A stretch of DNA of 64,000 bases, taken from positions 186,001 to 250,000 of the forward strand of contig JASAND010021422.1 in assembly GCA_030248195.1 (NCBI GenBank), written 5' to 3'. This DNA is from Trissonchulus latispiculum. Taxonomy: Eukaryota > Nematoda > Enoplea > Enoplida > Ironidae. The notes beneath the pieces were generated by a model. That model was not told the DNA's origin. It ran no database searches and saw only the letters and a program-made list of their open reading frames with translations. A program made the translations under genes and the position numbers. Shown here one piece after another: positions 45,715 to 60,700 of this stretch; position 1 is the stretch's first letter, and every line of letters starts with the position of its first letter.

Positions 45715-48700
45715 TTAAAGCACATTCTGCAGTCTGGCTAGGTCCTTGTCAACATCTGGAATCAGTTCTGATGGCTTGTGCTGATCAGAGCCGGGCCAAA
45801 TCTGAGACCATGTCTTTTCCAATGCTAAAAATACGCAATAAGAAAGTACATATATATGTACTAGAGAAAATAAAACAATTTACACAAACTGGAATAATGT
45901 AGTATTTATTTGAAATTCAATAAAAAATCTGCTTCAACAGAACTTTATGGCCTAAAATCGTTACTTTTTGCACTCAAATTCAACACCAAAAAAGCTCTGT
46001 AGCTGTGTAGCCAATCTTACAGAAAACAGAGACCAACAGTCTCTATATACTTTCTGTCGATTTTTATGTATACCACATTAATAGTTCTCCGCACTTTTGG
46101 GTTTCCCAGATTAGTGGAGAATGGAGCCATTCCCAAGTTTTACTGCTCAGTCATGCAAAAAGCCTTTTAGGAACTGGCAAAATTTCAACTAACAAAGTTC
46201 AGTACATTTCAGGAAAAGAGTGACTGTTGGCGAAGCTTTCAAATTGGCGAAAAGCATCGCAGTGACTGCTATTTTTTGTCAGAGATGGAGATATTTCTTG
46301 TTTTTTCGTGCAAATCTATATGGATTTTAGCCAGCTATGGCAACGAAAAATAATCGACATCAGTTTCACAATGTTTTGCCTCTCTTGGGAATTTGCAAAT
46401 TTTGCCAAGACAACACGCTTTCTGTAAAATGTGTATCACTTTACCAACCAATCTCTGTGTAATGTAGAATTTTCAAAAATTTAAAAAAAATTTTAAAAAA
46501 TTTGAATACATACCGGAAACCTGAGTACTCAGCATATCCAATCGTTTGTCCAACATGGTTTGAATCCGCTTCATCTCCTCCTCAGAACAACTGCCGGCCA
46601 AAGCGGACGAAGTTCCTGCCGCTGTCGAAGAAGATTCCTAAAAACCAAACCAAAACCACAAAAATAGAAAACAATTGAAAAAGGAAATAAAAATATAGTA
46701 CTATAAAAATAAACAAAAGAAAATCAAAAATACCCTACTAGAAAGCTAGTCGCTAATACTAGGAAGCTAATTCTATAGAATGAAAATGCTAAAATTATCG
46801 ATGACATAGGATCTATTTCTTTAAAAATTAAACGGATTAGATTAAAATTAATCCGCATTAAAGAAACAGTACCTTGGATTAAACGGATTAAAATTTAGCC
46901 CAGCGAGTTAGACGAGTTAAGCGGATTAAATTCAATCCTATTTCTGTAATGCACCAAGGATTACAATTTTAATCAAATCCTGTTTCTTTATTTACACTTC
47001 GGATTAAAAAAATCAACGAGTTAATTTTAGTCCAACCTTATGAATTGCTGTTTCATTAAAGTTTAATTTTAATCCGTTTAATCCGCTGTCTGCGTTTTCA
47101 ATTAGTTTTGAATCCTCGTGCAACTACGTGGACACTACGGATTAAAAGTTGATGGATTAAAATATTTACTCGCTGTTTCTTTAATGGCGGATTAAACGAG
47201 CTATTTTTAATCCGTTTAATCCAGCATTTAAAGAAACAGGAGTTAAAAATTTTAATCCGGCTGATTTTCAATCCGGTTAATCCTACCCTTTTAATCTTTA
47301 AAGATATAGGGACCTAGACTTCTTGCAGTCTGATCTGACTGGAGATAGCGTTGTAAGTCGAGTACACAATTAAAGAGCGCAGCCAAAAATACTACCAGAA
47401 ACGGAAAAACCATCCAAAGGACTGGCTAGTCTTTAATACTAAATAACCACGATACAGTTTCCGCAAAGTGGGACATTCCGTCAAACATTTCACTAACTGC
47501 AAATTACGTTTTTGGCATTATTTCAACGTGCGAGGAAAGTTCAACAAAATTTCGTTTGGACATAATCTGCATCGCGTAGAACGCTAAAATGGGCGTATCA
47601 AAAAAAAAGAAAAAATGCAAGACAAAATTGGTCTCTACTCTCCAATTCCAATTCCTTTTCTCAATTCCTGGAAAATACCAGCAAATATTTCTACAGTGAC
47701 AGCCGCCAAATCCTTTGACAGCCCTCCCCCTTAACAACCCTCAAATAGCTTACAAAAATTCGCACTCCACACCAGCTAATACAAATCCAACCCCTCCCTC
47801 CCCCAAATTTCCACTCTCCCCCACCCGACCCCCAAATCCACTTACATAGACCATATGCTGTTTCAATCGCAGAGTTCGCAGTTCACTGGAAATGCTCAGG
47901 ACATCCTGCAGGGATTTGTTGGTGGCCAGATACAGCGGCGAATGATCAGCCGCGGGCCGGGCCGTCTTGAAACCGGGCAGTTTGCCCGTGGCCAGCCAGG
48001 TCCGAACAGAACGCGATTCGTGCACTCTGGACAATCGGCCGCCTATTAAAAAAAGGAAAACAGAAAAATGCATGTATTCTACAAAAAACAATAAAGTGAG
48101 CTTTTGTACTGCAGGCCAGCCAACTATGTACCAACATTCTACATCTACAATATTAATACAGAAGAGTTTCGGAAAAAAATTACTTCAGCCCAAGACAAAG
48201 ATTCATTCCACCACTATTTTCACCAGAACCACCAAAAACATTCTCAGTTTTAATGAAGAAAACCCCTAAAAATGACCAGCAAAAGGCAGAGTGTCGACAA
48301 AGCCCTAGCCTTCTCTACGTCGGGGGGGGGCGGAACCTAATTTCACCATCTTTTTGGCAATTTTGGACCACCTTAGGTACCGGTTCCTCTCGATATTTTT
48401 GACCTCCTCTTCCCTTTCTACTGTATTCCTTCGTCTAAAAAGCCCAGGAACCCAGTCAACCTGACTGAATTGGGTCGGGTCGCCAAGTTATCCAGGGCTC
48501 TCGGCTTTCAAAAAAGTTGCGATGATGCGACTCAAGTCACACTTAACTCAGGCTAGACTTGTGTACAGGTTAGACAAAATCTGGCTCCTGCATTAATCTA
48601 AAGAAAAATGGAAACTATATAAAAATACATAAAACAGAACAGGTATATATATATAAATATACCAGGCGGATTCTCGCACTGATAGCAGACATATTTGGCC

Positions 48701-51700
48701 GGCACTTCAGTCTCATCCTCCATATCAAAACAGTCACCGTGCTGCCAGGTGTTGCACTCTTCACACTAGAAAAAAGGAGCAGAAAACAGAAAAAATAAAC
48801 TGAAAAATGGAGAAAATGAAATAGAAAAAAGCTTTAAAACGACCCACCAAATGGGTTCCAAGTTATGGTCTTCCCTCGTGAAGAACGGTTTAAACAAAAA
48901 ATCAGAAATATTATCTAACATCTCTTTTCATGTAGTGACTTAGGGTTTTTTTCGAAGGGAGGCTTCCGGGGGGGGCGGATTTTCGAATGCGGGAAAAAAT
49001 TGTTTTTTGACAAAATGAGCCAAAATTGGTATTTTTAGCGTATTCTGCACGTAGAAACGAACGACGCAAATAGTGCTCAAAAATGCCCGGACTTATTAAG
49101 CTATAAATTATCTACGTACATATCTATCTACCTGAATCATAAATCCTTCCTCATCCGAGTCCTCACAAATGCATCTGACAATTTCCAAATCTTTCGTCTC
49201 TTGCTCCTCTTCCTCTTCGCTCTCTTCTTCTTCTTCTTCCTCCTCCTCATCTGGCCGCCTCGTTTCAGCCTCAGCAGACGTCAAGGATTTCTCACCGCTA
49301 GCGGTGGCAATCGTTGACGCTCCTGCAGGGGCCGGACTGCCCAACAAATCGACCGAAATCGGTTCCGGTCGCACGGTTTTCGCATTCCTTTCCGTTTCCG
49401 TTTCCGCAGTTTCCGATTTCGACGACTTCCTCTTCGTGTCCCCGTCCGTCCCGGCCGACGACGATTTTTCCGAAATTCTGGATTTCAACTTCCTCTCATC
49501 GCCGCTTTTCTCCGACTGCCGGGTTCGCCGTAGCTCCTCGCGTTCAGCCCGTTCTCGTTCTTTTCGCTCCTTTTTCCGTTTCTTTTTCTCCTTCTTTTCC
49601 TTTTTCCGGCGTTTCCGCTCCGCCGCTTCAATGTCGGCCGTTATGGCGGCCATTTCCGTGGACAATTTTTCCGGTTTTCCCGATTTTTCGGGTTCCGAAA
49701 TGCTGGCTACGACCGCATTACCGGAACCAGTTGCAGAAGCGGAAGAAACAGGAGTAGTCGAAGCGGGGCCGGGTCGGGGCGAAACCACTTTCTCTGAAAA
49801 CCAAAAGAGAATAAAAATAATGAAATGCAAACAACAAATTCGACAAAGAGGTAACTTCGGATCAGGTTTCGCAAAGAAAAACCTACAAAACATTGGCAAC
49901 ATTTTTCTGTAGAAAAAGGTGTTCTGCACTTATTATTTATCAAGTAAAAACAGTGTTACGAAGAACCTACATACTCACTAGTTCTGGACCAAAATTAATC
50001 AAAATTAAACAGCAGTTATACAAGTAGGAAAAATGCTCCTTGCAGTCGCATGTAAAATGCAATATGAGCTATGAGGGTCAACATTTAAATGTGTCAAGGA
50101 CAAGATTTAAAACGTCTAATATGAGCCAGCATCTAAATCGGTAAAGGACAAGATGTAACTGGCTAATATGAGCCGCTACGTTTCTCTTGGGCTCATATTG
50201 ACGCTCGCTGCCGTGGTTTCAACGGCTTAACATCACGACATCATACCATTTTGCCTACAGACTTTTTACTTTTATTCTTAAGTCTTTGAACAAATCCTCA
50301 CCGTTTTGCGTAATATCAATAGCTTCATGTAATGTTTGGTTACAGATGTCCTGCCTGAATCTAATTTTGCCAGCTCAAACACCGAATTTAAGGTATCTGA
50401 ACACTTTATACAGCTAAAGTTCTCCCCTTTAAAGTTGAATTAGGTGGTATATATTTGGCATATACCAGTTTTGAAACACTGAAATACTAGAAACAAATGT
50501 ATAAAGCTCCTGCAAACCGGTATAGTCTTCGCTATCGGCTCACTGTACATAGCATTTATACTACAAAATACACAACTGTGCTTATCCACGGTGTCGTACG
50601 ATTGACTTTACTTATTGTATCAAGAGCACACGTATGTCAGGACAATTATGCATACGTATATGCGAATTTGAAAAGTGCAAAAGAGTTAACTCAACTTAGT
50701 ATCCACGCGTCAATATGAGCCCAAGAGAAACGTAGCGGCTCATATTAGCCAGTTACATCTTGTCCTTTACCGATTTAGATGCTGGCTCATATTAGACGTT
50801 TTAAATCTTGTCCTTGACACATTTAAATGTTGACCCTCATAGCTCATATTGCATTTTACATGCGACTGCAAGGAGCATTTTTCCTACTTGTCCTTCTTCC
50901 AATTTTTGGGAGCGCCGCCTTATTAAGGCTCCTGTTTTAGGTGGTATGACCAATTCGCATGTCCAATAACATTTGTATGCAAAATCGTAGCGTTCCAGCT
51001 ATCTCCAGTAGGTTGAACCAGGAACTGGTTCAACTTCGAACCAGATGAACCAGATCTGGCCAGCCACAGGTCGGATCGCCGAAATAACACAACCAGCGGA
51101 TTCCCCGTGCCCAAATAACCTTTGTATGCCAAATATCAGCCTTCCAGCTATCTCCAGCAGCTTGAACCAGGAACTGGTTCAACTTTGAACCAGTTGAACC
51201 AGATCTGGCCAGCCATGGGTCGGATCCCCAAAATAACACCACCAGTGAATTCCCCATGCCCAATAACCTTTGTATGCCAAATACCAGCCTTCCAGCTATC
51301 TCCAGTAGCTTGAACCAGGAACTGGTTCAACTTTGAACCAGATGAACCAGATCTGGCCAGCCATGGGTCGGATCCCCAAAATAACACCACCAGTGGATTC
51401 CCCATGTCCAATGACCTTTGTATGCCAAATATCAGCCTTCCAGCTATCTCCAGTAGCTTGAAACAGGAACTGGTTCAACTTTGAACCAGTTGAACCAGAT
51501 CTGGCCAGCCATGGGTCGGATCCCCAAAATAACACCACCAGTGAATTCCCCATGCCCAACAACCTTTGTATGCCAAATATCAGCCTTCCAGCTATCTCCA
51601 GCAGCTTGAACCAGGAACTGGTTCAACTTTGAACCAGTTGAACCAGATCTGGCCAGCCATGGGTCGGATCCCCAAAATAACACCACCAGTGAATTCCCCA

Positions 51701-54700
51701 TGCCCAATAACCTTTGTATGCCAAATACCAGCCTTCCAGCTATCTCCAGTAGCTTGAACCAGGAAATGGTTCAACTTTGAACCAGATGAACCAGATCTGG
51801 CCAGCCATGGGTCGGATCCCCAAAATAACACCACCAGTGGATTCCACATGTCCAATGACCTTTGTATGCCAAATATCAGCCTTCCAGCTACCTCCAGTAG
51901 CTTGAACCAGGAACTGGTTCAACTTTGAACCAGATGAACCAGATCTGGCCAGCCTTGGGTCGGATCCCCAAAATAACACTACCAGTGAATTCCCCATGCC
52001 CAATAACCTTTGTGTGCAAAAGATCAACCTTCCAGCTATCTCCTGTAGCTTGAACCAGGAACTGGTTCAACGTTGAACCAGTTGAACCAGATGAACCAGG
52101 CGAGATACGGCGTCGACAGTATGCTCATCGTGTTCAGCGACCCCGATTTACTATATATGGGTACCATCCCAAGGCCGAAAAACGCTGTTTTATATGGTTT
52201 ACAGACCATTTTCTTTGTTGACAGCTTGAACTTGGGGCTGGTTCACTGTTGAACCAGCTGAACCAGATGAACCAGGCGAGATACGGCGTCGGCAGTATGC
52301 TCACCGTGTTCAGCGACCCCGATTTACTATATATAGGTACCATTCCAAGGCCGAAAAACGCTATTTTAGACGACTTTTTGACAATTTTCTGTGTTGGGAC
52401 CTCGAAAAATTTCTAAGTCCAAACGTCGATTTTTCTATTTTTGACCATCTGTAAAAATCGACCCAGAGCGAAATTCGGAAATCAAACATAAACTTGATCT
52501 GAACCATCGCCTAGATAATCAAAAATTAGTATAGAAAAATTTTTCCTATGGGCCGTTTGAAAAATCGGTGTGCGCAAAAATCGCCCTAAAAAAGTGGTCG
52601 ATACAGAGAAAAAAAAAACCCCCACTTTTAAACTTGTATCAAAAAGTCGATTTTTTTCAAAGTTCATTTTTTCCGGGCAAGTTTGGTATCATTCGAAAGC
52701 TCTTGGCCTGGAGATTTCAAAAATGTAAACTTTAGCTCTCAACTCCCTACCGTTAATTAGTTATGGCTAATTAACAGTTTCCCTAATCCGCAAAGTGCCT
52801 TTATAGCTCATATTATGAGGGGCGCTCCGCGCACCCTCATGATTTGTACAACAACAAAGCTAGCACCTCAGCGTGAGTTTTTTCCGTAAGTGACTATTTG
52901 GCAAAGGTGACCCCTGGAGAATATCGCCATCCCTGCTTCAGGGACCTTCTGCGTCGGTGTATTAATCTTCTACAAAATATACGCAACCATAATAACAAAA
53001 TAATACTCACGATAAAAAACGGATAACAACTGAAAAAAACTTACTCAAATCGGACAACGGGATATCCTCATCGTTCGCCAGGTCAGCCAGCGGCTCAACC
53101 CGCTTAGGACTAACCACCACTGGGGTTGGGTCAGATTTAGGTGGAGCACTTTTCGGGGTCACCCCGCCAGGGGTGCTGCCCCCCAAACCTTCAGAAGCCC
53201 CTGATTTCTGTTGCTGCTGCTCCCGGTAGGCGGGGTAGGGCTCAAAGGCTTGGGCTGTAGCGGGGGTAGAATCCGCAGGCTGCTCAGAATGAAAGTAGCG
53301 CAGATGAGAGCTGCGCTGTTCCTCTGTACGAAAGGTGCGCGCGCAGCCCGCCACAGAGCAACTGAACAGCTGGGACGGCATCAGATAGCGTGGAGACTGG
53401 GAACCGACGGGGCCGGCTGGAAAAAAACAACAGACAAAAAGAAAAAAACGTTATTTAAAAAACCAGAAGAGATTGAGATGTAAAAAAAACTAGAGTAGAG
53501 GATTCTGCCCCGCCCTCCTCTTCCACAATTTCCAACTAATTGTCGAATTTCAAGATTCAAAACCCGTTTCCGGTTCGTTCAGAAAATAGGACGAAAAATG
53601 CACCAACTAAACTTGTTCCAGCTATTTTTGAGCGCACAGTCGCTTCGGACGACTTCATTATATCTTTCAAACATTTCTTGGATGGATGGATGGATGGATG
53701 GAATGGACTAACCGCCCCACAGTACTTAGAATCAAAAATCACGTACTGTGGACCCACCTCTGGATTGCATCAGTATGCCTCTAGGTCCCTACTACTCACA
53801 CCAACAGTAAAGTATATATACGCATGTGTTAATCAAGTGGGATTCGCCATCCCAGTAGGCTTTGGAAAAACAGAATTGTTTCACATATATACGTATAAAA
53901 ATGAAATAAACATTTTTTGTATAAAGGAGATAAAAAACTGAAGCTTTGTGTAGTCAGAAAGCAAATTTTAAAAGTAGCTTGAAATAGCAAATAGATTGTA
54001 AATAAAATAGAAAATCACAAGACAAAAATATCATGAACAAAAAAACTTTTTGTATCTACGACACAATTGTCATAGATACGAAGTCATAACGCTGTCCCCT
54101 GGCGTCGATATCCTGCATCCTATTCTACCTACCCAGAAACTAGGGACCCCAGCCAGCACGAGCAACGAATTGCTTTACATGAGAGGCAAAGAAAGTGTAA
54201 GATAAAGTCAACAGAATAAAGCAATCCGTTGGACCTTGCTCGTAACTGGATAGACTGCAGCATACCTGTCCATTCCATCCGGGGAATCCCTGGGGCCATT
54301 TAATAATAAAAAACCGACATACACAACCACCTAAGAGCGGGGTAGAAGTGAAACTATCCAAGTCACTGCTGGGTCCACAGCTACAGGAGTTTATAATAGA
54401 TTAAGAGAAAACAAATACTAAAGTACAGATAGGGAACGGTTAGAGGTGCACATAGGTTAGTACCTTTAACGTGCACCAGACTCAATTGATAAATCCATCT
54501 TGCCAATATATTAGTTATAACCCAAAGTCAAACGCATTATATATATATGATAAAGTTTCGTGTTAAAAGGTGAGATAGTTAGATTTAAAATTGTTTGAAA
54601 TCACCCCCGAATGAAACAAAGCAAATTAGGTTTATACTCCTGTAATTTTCTTTTAAATGTAGATAAGGAATTTGAATTTACCAAGTTGTCAGGCAGAGAA

Positions 54701-57700
54701 TTCCACACATCACAAACTCTTGCGAAATAAAACGTTTTCGTATGTGTTCTGAGAAATCTATGTTGTTGTAGCTGTAACTGGTGTCTTCTCACACCCATAA
54801 AGTGCGCATAACTGAATAGACAATCAAATGGAACATCAACAAGATTGTAAACAATTTTATACAACATACACAAATCAGCCATTAATCTACGCAATTCCAA
54901 ACTGTCTAGGTTTAATGCAGTCAGCCTATCCGGATAACTTAGCTGAGTCAACCCTGGAATTCTCTTAGTATATGTACGTTGAACTGATTCCAAAAGGCGA
55001 ACATCCTTCAGATAACCGGGGCTCCAACCCTCCGTTGCATACTCAAACAATGGTCTAACATACGTTATAAACATATTTTTTAGAAAAAGCGTATCTCTAG
55101 TTTTGAAAACACGATAAATTAGAGCAGAACACTGTGAAGCTTTAGAACGGATTTTAGAGCAGTGTTGGGAGAAAGTTTTGGGTCAATTAATACGCCTAAA
55201 TCCTTTACATTTTCCAAGGACGAAATTTCGCTGCCGAGCAAACGGTACTTATGGTTAAAAACGGAAAAATCTACTCGTGACCTAGTCGGATATAGCCGCA
55301 GACTGCCACATTCAGGAACAGAGATACGTAATTGAACATTTCTAGAACATTTCTTCAAAAAATTAAGACCGGCACTACCGCTTTGGCAACACAAACAATT
55401 GAACCCCCTCAAAACATTCCAAATTCTCACCAGTAATCGGAATTTTGAGATCATGCTCATAGTAGTCCGCCAGGGCCCGTTTATGATAGTGCTTCAGCTC
55501 ATGATCCCCCACAGACCGCACCCTGTCAAGAGGCACACCGCAGGTGCCAAAAACATTGCGCCAGCTGGTACTATTGACATAGTTGTCCCCGTACAACTGG
55601 CAGGCCCGGCAAAACAGCAGGTCATCCTTCAGGATCAGCCACAGCTCTCGCCCCGTCATCCATTCTTTGACCAGATCCATCAGTTTGGCATGAGCTAAAG
55701 AAAAGTATGAGAAAAAAGCTGAAAAATCATCATTCAAAAATAAAAAGACAGTTGGCAGCTATTTTCGCGGGGGGGGGGAAGAGATGTATAGGGAAATAAT
55801 CATCATAAAATTCAATACATATCATTTCATAAAAATAGAGATAAAAACCACAATCCTGTTGGGAATAGGTTTTGATCCAGCACACAAAACCAAAGCAAAG
55901 CAGTTTTTGAAATTTTTAGAAAGATAAACACATTTTCTCAGAAAAGAGCACGGGTCCTATTTTGAAAAATCCCTGATCCAAAACCTACAATTCACATACA
56001 GTACCCTGCACTCAAATGGTGACAGTTGGCGAAAACAGAAATTCGCCAACTTTGGCATATTGATAGCGATATTCGTCAACTTTGGCGATTTCCGTCAACT
56101 TCGCCAACTTCCAATTATCACCAACTATCACCATTTGGGTGCAGGGTACTGTACATTACTAAACTTAAGCTTGCATTATCTCAGTTTTCAGCTTAAGCTC
56201 AATTCATCCCAAGAAATATCTCATCAAACAAACACATGGTAAGCAAGTGAAATTGCCCACAGAACACGTCCCCTGTAAAGCCTCGAAACCAGACATGTGC
56301 CGGGGTTTTTGGGGGCCAAAACACATGTGCCAAAAATCAGATTTTTTGGCGGCCTTCGGGCGCCTGTTCACCCCTCCCCCCAAACAATTCCCCTCCTGCA
56401 CAAAGAGAGATTCGTAGATAGGTGTTTTCTAGGAGTTTATGTATCCCGTTTTCCCGTATTTATGTCATGTAAGGACGCTTCAAGCAAGTCTTAACGATTA
56501 TTTAAACTGTACATTAAAAGTCAATGTTACTCAGTACGATGGATAACAGATACTACGATGTGCTACAGACACAAGTCTGCTAAAAACCGCTAACAAAGCA
56601 AGACAAGGCTGGCGTCACTGTAGGCTTCTGTCTACATTTTTTCCTTTTTCCTACATTTTCCTACGTCTGCATTTTTCTTTTCAAAAAACGAACCCCTCCG
56701 ATTCTAGATAAACAAAACTCAAATAAAAAATTCATAAGGTCAGGCTAACTTACTCAAAGAACTGCCCGATCTTCTGGTGACAATCGTTGAGGTAGGTTTG
56801 ACCGGGACCGAAACCGGAGATTCCGTCTTCGTTTTCGTTTTCGGTGGCGAAATCCGCACTGAAGAGGTCGTCGGGGCAGGGGCGGGAGCAGATCGAGCCT
56901 CAAGCGAGGCTCGTCCAAATCGACCCGCAGCTCCTCTGCTGTGAAGGGGCGGCCTGCCCCGTCTTGCCCTGGGCAGGGATGCCATTTTCGGGCCGGCAGA
57001 AACCGAAACCGGTTCCGGTTCCGATTTTCGTTCCGGTTCCGGTACAGGCTTCACTTCATTCGACGCCGGAGGTTCCAGAAGCTCGGAAACTAGCCTTTCA
57101 CCCGACTCACCAGAAATACTGTTACTGCTACTACTGCTACCACTACCACTGCTGGGTGTAGGTGTGGGCAGGGTAGCGGGAATAGGTTTCTTTCTGGACA
57201 GGGGAGCAGGGGCGCCACCGCGGCGCGCTGCCATTGAGGCACCCCGGCGTGCGCGTGGTACTGTAGCGGTTGCCGTTTCGCCCTGACGAAGGTATCGAAT
57301 TTGGGACCGTTTTTGCAGGGGTCGACTGGTTGGAGGCGGGGCAGCAGAGGCTTTCTTGGCTGAAATAGGAAATAGAAAACAGGAAAAATGAAACAAAAAA
57401 TTGGAAAATAATCAATTTCAGTAAAAGGAAAAACAAGGAGGGTCAGTCCAATAAATCAAGACTAAGCCTACGCAACCCGGAATTAATACAAATGCTCCAT
57501 GCTCCGCTCACATTCAACAACGTACACGTACATACTTGAACTGTTGCTATGTTTTTAAATGGCGTAATGACAGGCCGAGTGGTCTACGGCGCTGGTCAGA
57601 ATTTTCGACTTACGTTGGTGCTTCGATCCCCGGAGACCACAAAGCTTTCTCTGCTCTAGCCAACCCAGCTATCTATCCTTCACTGGTCGTTAAATGGGTA

Positions 57701-60700
57701 CCACTTCGGTGGGAAGGTAACAAGAAGCTGTGTAGAAGGGCCGCCCCCCCCTTCCACGGATGCAGTCATCAGCTGAGGTGACACTCCTGGCTCTACCGCT
57801 GAAAATCCGGGGATGAGCACCGGCACCCCATGTCCTGTGTCCTGTGGCAGGACGGAGATATGTCCTGTGGCAGGACGGAGATATCTCCTGGGGTAAACCT
57901 TTACCTTTACCTAATGACAGAGTGCTCGAACAGCACGCGATTGTAAGCTGGGCAGTTCAAGTTCCACTAGCTGGAGTCGGGCACCATATCATTTCCAGCT
58001 AACACTAACACACTTGTCATACTCTTATGTATTATGTACTCTTGCTATAGTAGCCAAACGTACGCAGTTTAGCCTTCAGTTCCGGAGCCAGCATACTGAC
58101 CGCCCGCCCATGCAACTGCGACTGCTCGTGCGTGGACACACAGGTGGCATACTTGTCCGATATGCCCTGAATCATGACGTTGTATTTGAGTCGGGAGTCG
58201 TCACGAAACAGCTGACGACAAAGGGCACACCAAGCCACGCCTTCCTCAAATCTGAAACAAAGAAACTGAAACAATAACACCCTGAGAAACTGTAAACTGA
58301 AAAAGCCAAAGTGGTCTAGGGCACCTTCGCTTCGACACTGATTTGATAGAGAATAATAGAGGGAGAAAGTTGTTCAGACGGCCAAAAAATGATAACATGT
58401 CATAAAAAATAGCCTGTTGTCTATACTAATAATATTGCTATGCTATAACTAAAGCTAAAACAATGCTCAAAAATAATCAGCTTTAGTAACAAAACAAAAC
58501 GATTTTAGACCGAAACCATCCATTAGACCGGAAACGTTTCGAAGTAAAAATTTGGCATTTTTCCGCACATTCTAGCGAGTGGAGCCAATCTGTCGGAGGG
58601 GGGGTGGGGTGAAACAACAATACTATTGAGAAAACAGCCGACCACACTCTGCACTAACAGCCACTGCAAATATTGTTTCTCACTTTAGCCAAGCTTCCCG
58701 TCCCTGCATCCAGGCCGGCTGACCTCCCCGTTTAGCCGTTTCAGTCTCCAATCCTCTGACGGGGGAAGCCAAACCAAGGGGGGCGGTAGCCGCTGGTGCA
58801 GAGGATTTTTGGGGGGATCGGGTGGCAGCTATTTTGGCGGGACTACTGCCACCAGACCGAGGGGTGGTGCGAGCCGACGGTTGGGCTACAGTAGTCTTCT
58901 GAGCATCCTCAAGCAGATCCTGATAGGAACTTTCCCCAATCTCTGTAATATCACAGGCAGTGGATTCTAAACAAAGAAAAACAGATCAAAAAAGCTGCGA
59001 AAAAACTGGTTAAGCAAAACACAAACGGTTACAAAGAAAAAATAGGAAAAAAACTACGAAAAAACCGGCTGAACACAAAAGGTTACACAAACACAAACAA
59101 GATAGGCCAAACACCTCAACGATGGCTCAAAAAACCAGCTTTTTTCGAAACCTACTGAGCCATTAGACAAACCGCTCAGTTTTAGACAGGTGTCATTTTT
59201 ATTGGCATCATCACAAAGAAGCTTATACATAGATTAGCTGAAAAATTTACAAATCTCCTACATTTTACAAACCTCTCAACATATCTCACCCCCCCCCCGA
59301 AAAACCGACATACCAGAATGATGTGACAATGCCGTAGCTGTACCGTCGCTTGCCACACCTGCAGTATTGTCCGGCAATACAACAGGACCCGCCGGCTTAG
59401 GCGGGGGTGAGAGGGGGGTCACCACGACCCCCCGCCCCCCAGAACGCCGTCTAGCGGCCGACGATGAAGGTGAACCACTGGTCAAGGGCAGGGGGGACGT
59501 TCCCATATCTGCAAAAGCGGGCGAGGTTGACTGGTCCACCAGGGACCGGCCGACAGACAGCCGGCTGACCCCCACAGCGGGTGCTTTGGTGGGAGAAGAT
59601 TTGCCAGCTGGCGGACTGGGCAGAGGGGACATTATTGGCTGGTGCTGCGCAGATGAAGATCTGCGCAGGATCCGATCACTGCCGGCAGCGGGACTGAGAG
59701 GAGTGACCACGACCACACCGACCTGCGCATGCGCAACAGTGCTACCCACCGGACCTAGAACGAAACACATACATTAAGTTAGCCACACACAGTTTATTAC
59801 TATAGGGAGGAGGGGGGGGGCTTGGAAACAACGAACTAAACTAAGATTGTCACTAAAACTTCGGGCCTGAGGTGGGGATCGAGCCCACAACCTTTGGCGA
59901 TCTAGGCCAACGCTCTATCGACTGAGCCACTCAGGCACAATCGAACTCAGCCACAGATTGAATTCGTTCCCAAACTGTAGTGACATTTTTAGAAGACGCT
60001 TTCGCGCCAGCCAATACCCCAATCTGATGGAGGCAAAGTTAATTGAGTTAATCTTGCCTATACAAGGTAATTTTCAGTGATTTTTTTTCAAGGAACGCAG
60101 GGGGAGGTATCTGGGAATGTATCGGGGGAGGATTTTGACAAATCGCGCCAAAAAATACGTACGTAGTAATTAGGCCAATTTTTGATGGCGAGACGCAAAA
60201 AGCTCTCAACAGCACATGCCTAATTGAAGCTTAAAATAAACATTTTTAAGAAAATCTCCAGCGATATCGGAATTGTTACGAAAACTGACCTACGTTTTGG
60301 CAAATATTTGTGCTCCAAAATATCCCAACAGGGGGGGGGGCAGGTTTTTTTTCAAAACGGCCAGTGGGCATTTTAGTGGGCAAATTTAGGATTGAGTGGG
60401 CAAATTTAAAGATCGGTGGGCAAAATTACAAAATTTTGCTAAGCGATTTTTAGCCTTAATTTTAAGTTTACTTTAATTAATAACGTATTTTATTCCGTAC
60501 CATCGAATTTCCTGTCGTTATCTTTAGTTGTGCCTTAAGCAATCTTAGTTTTTATACAATACAGGGTTATTATACATATTAAAACAACAGCAGGGGGTCT
60601 GGGGGGCGCAGCCCCCCAGAAGCTGAACGAATTTTTCAAATTTGGTATTTTTGCACATGTTTTGAGCCATAATTTCTATTTTCTGCAGTTGCGTTTTTCT

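Noticed and set aside
49169..49912. 247-codon Ser/Phe-rich frame on the plus strand
   Set aside because: Antisense shadow of the Lys/Glu/Ser-rich exon 49132-49793 of the PHF20-like gene.
50923..52070. Series of similar 60-95-codon frames on both strands
   Set aside because: They repeat every 148 bases and rotate frame each unit; they are by-products of the satellite.
59367..59777. 136-codon plus-strand frame
   Set aside because: Antisense shadow of exon 59314-59754.
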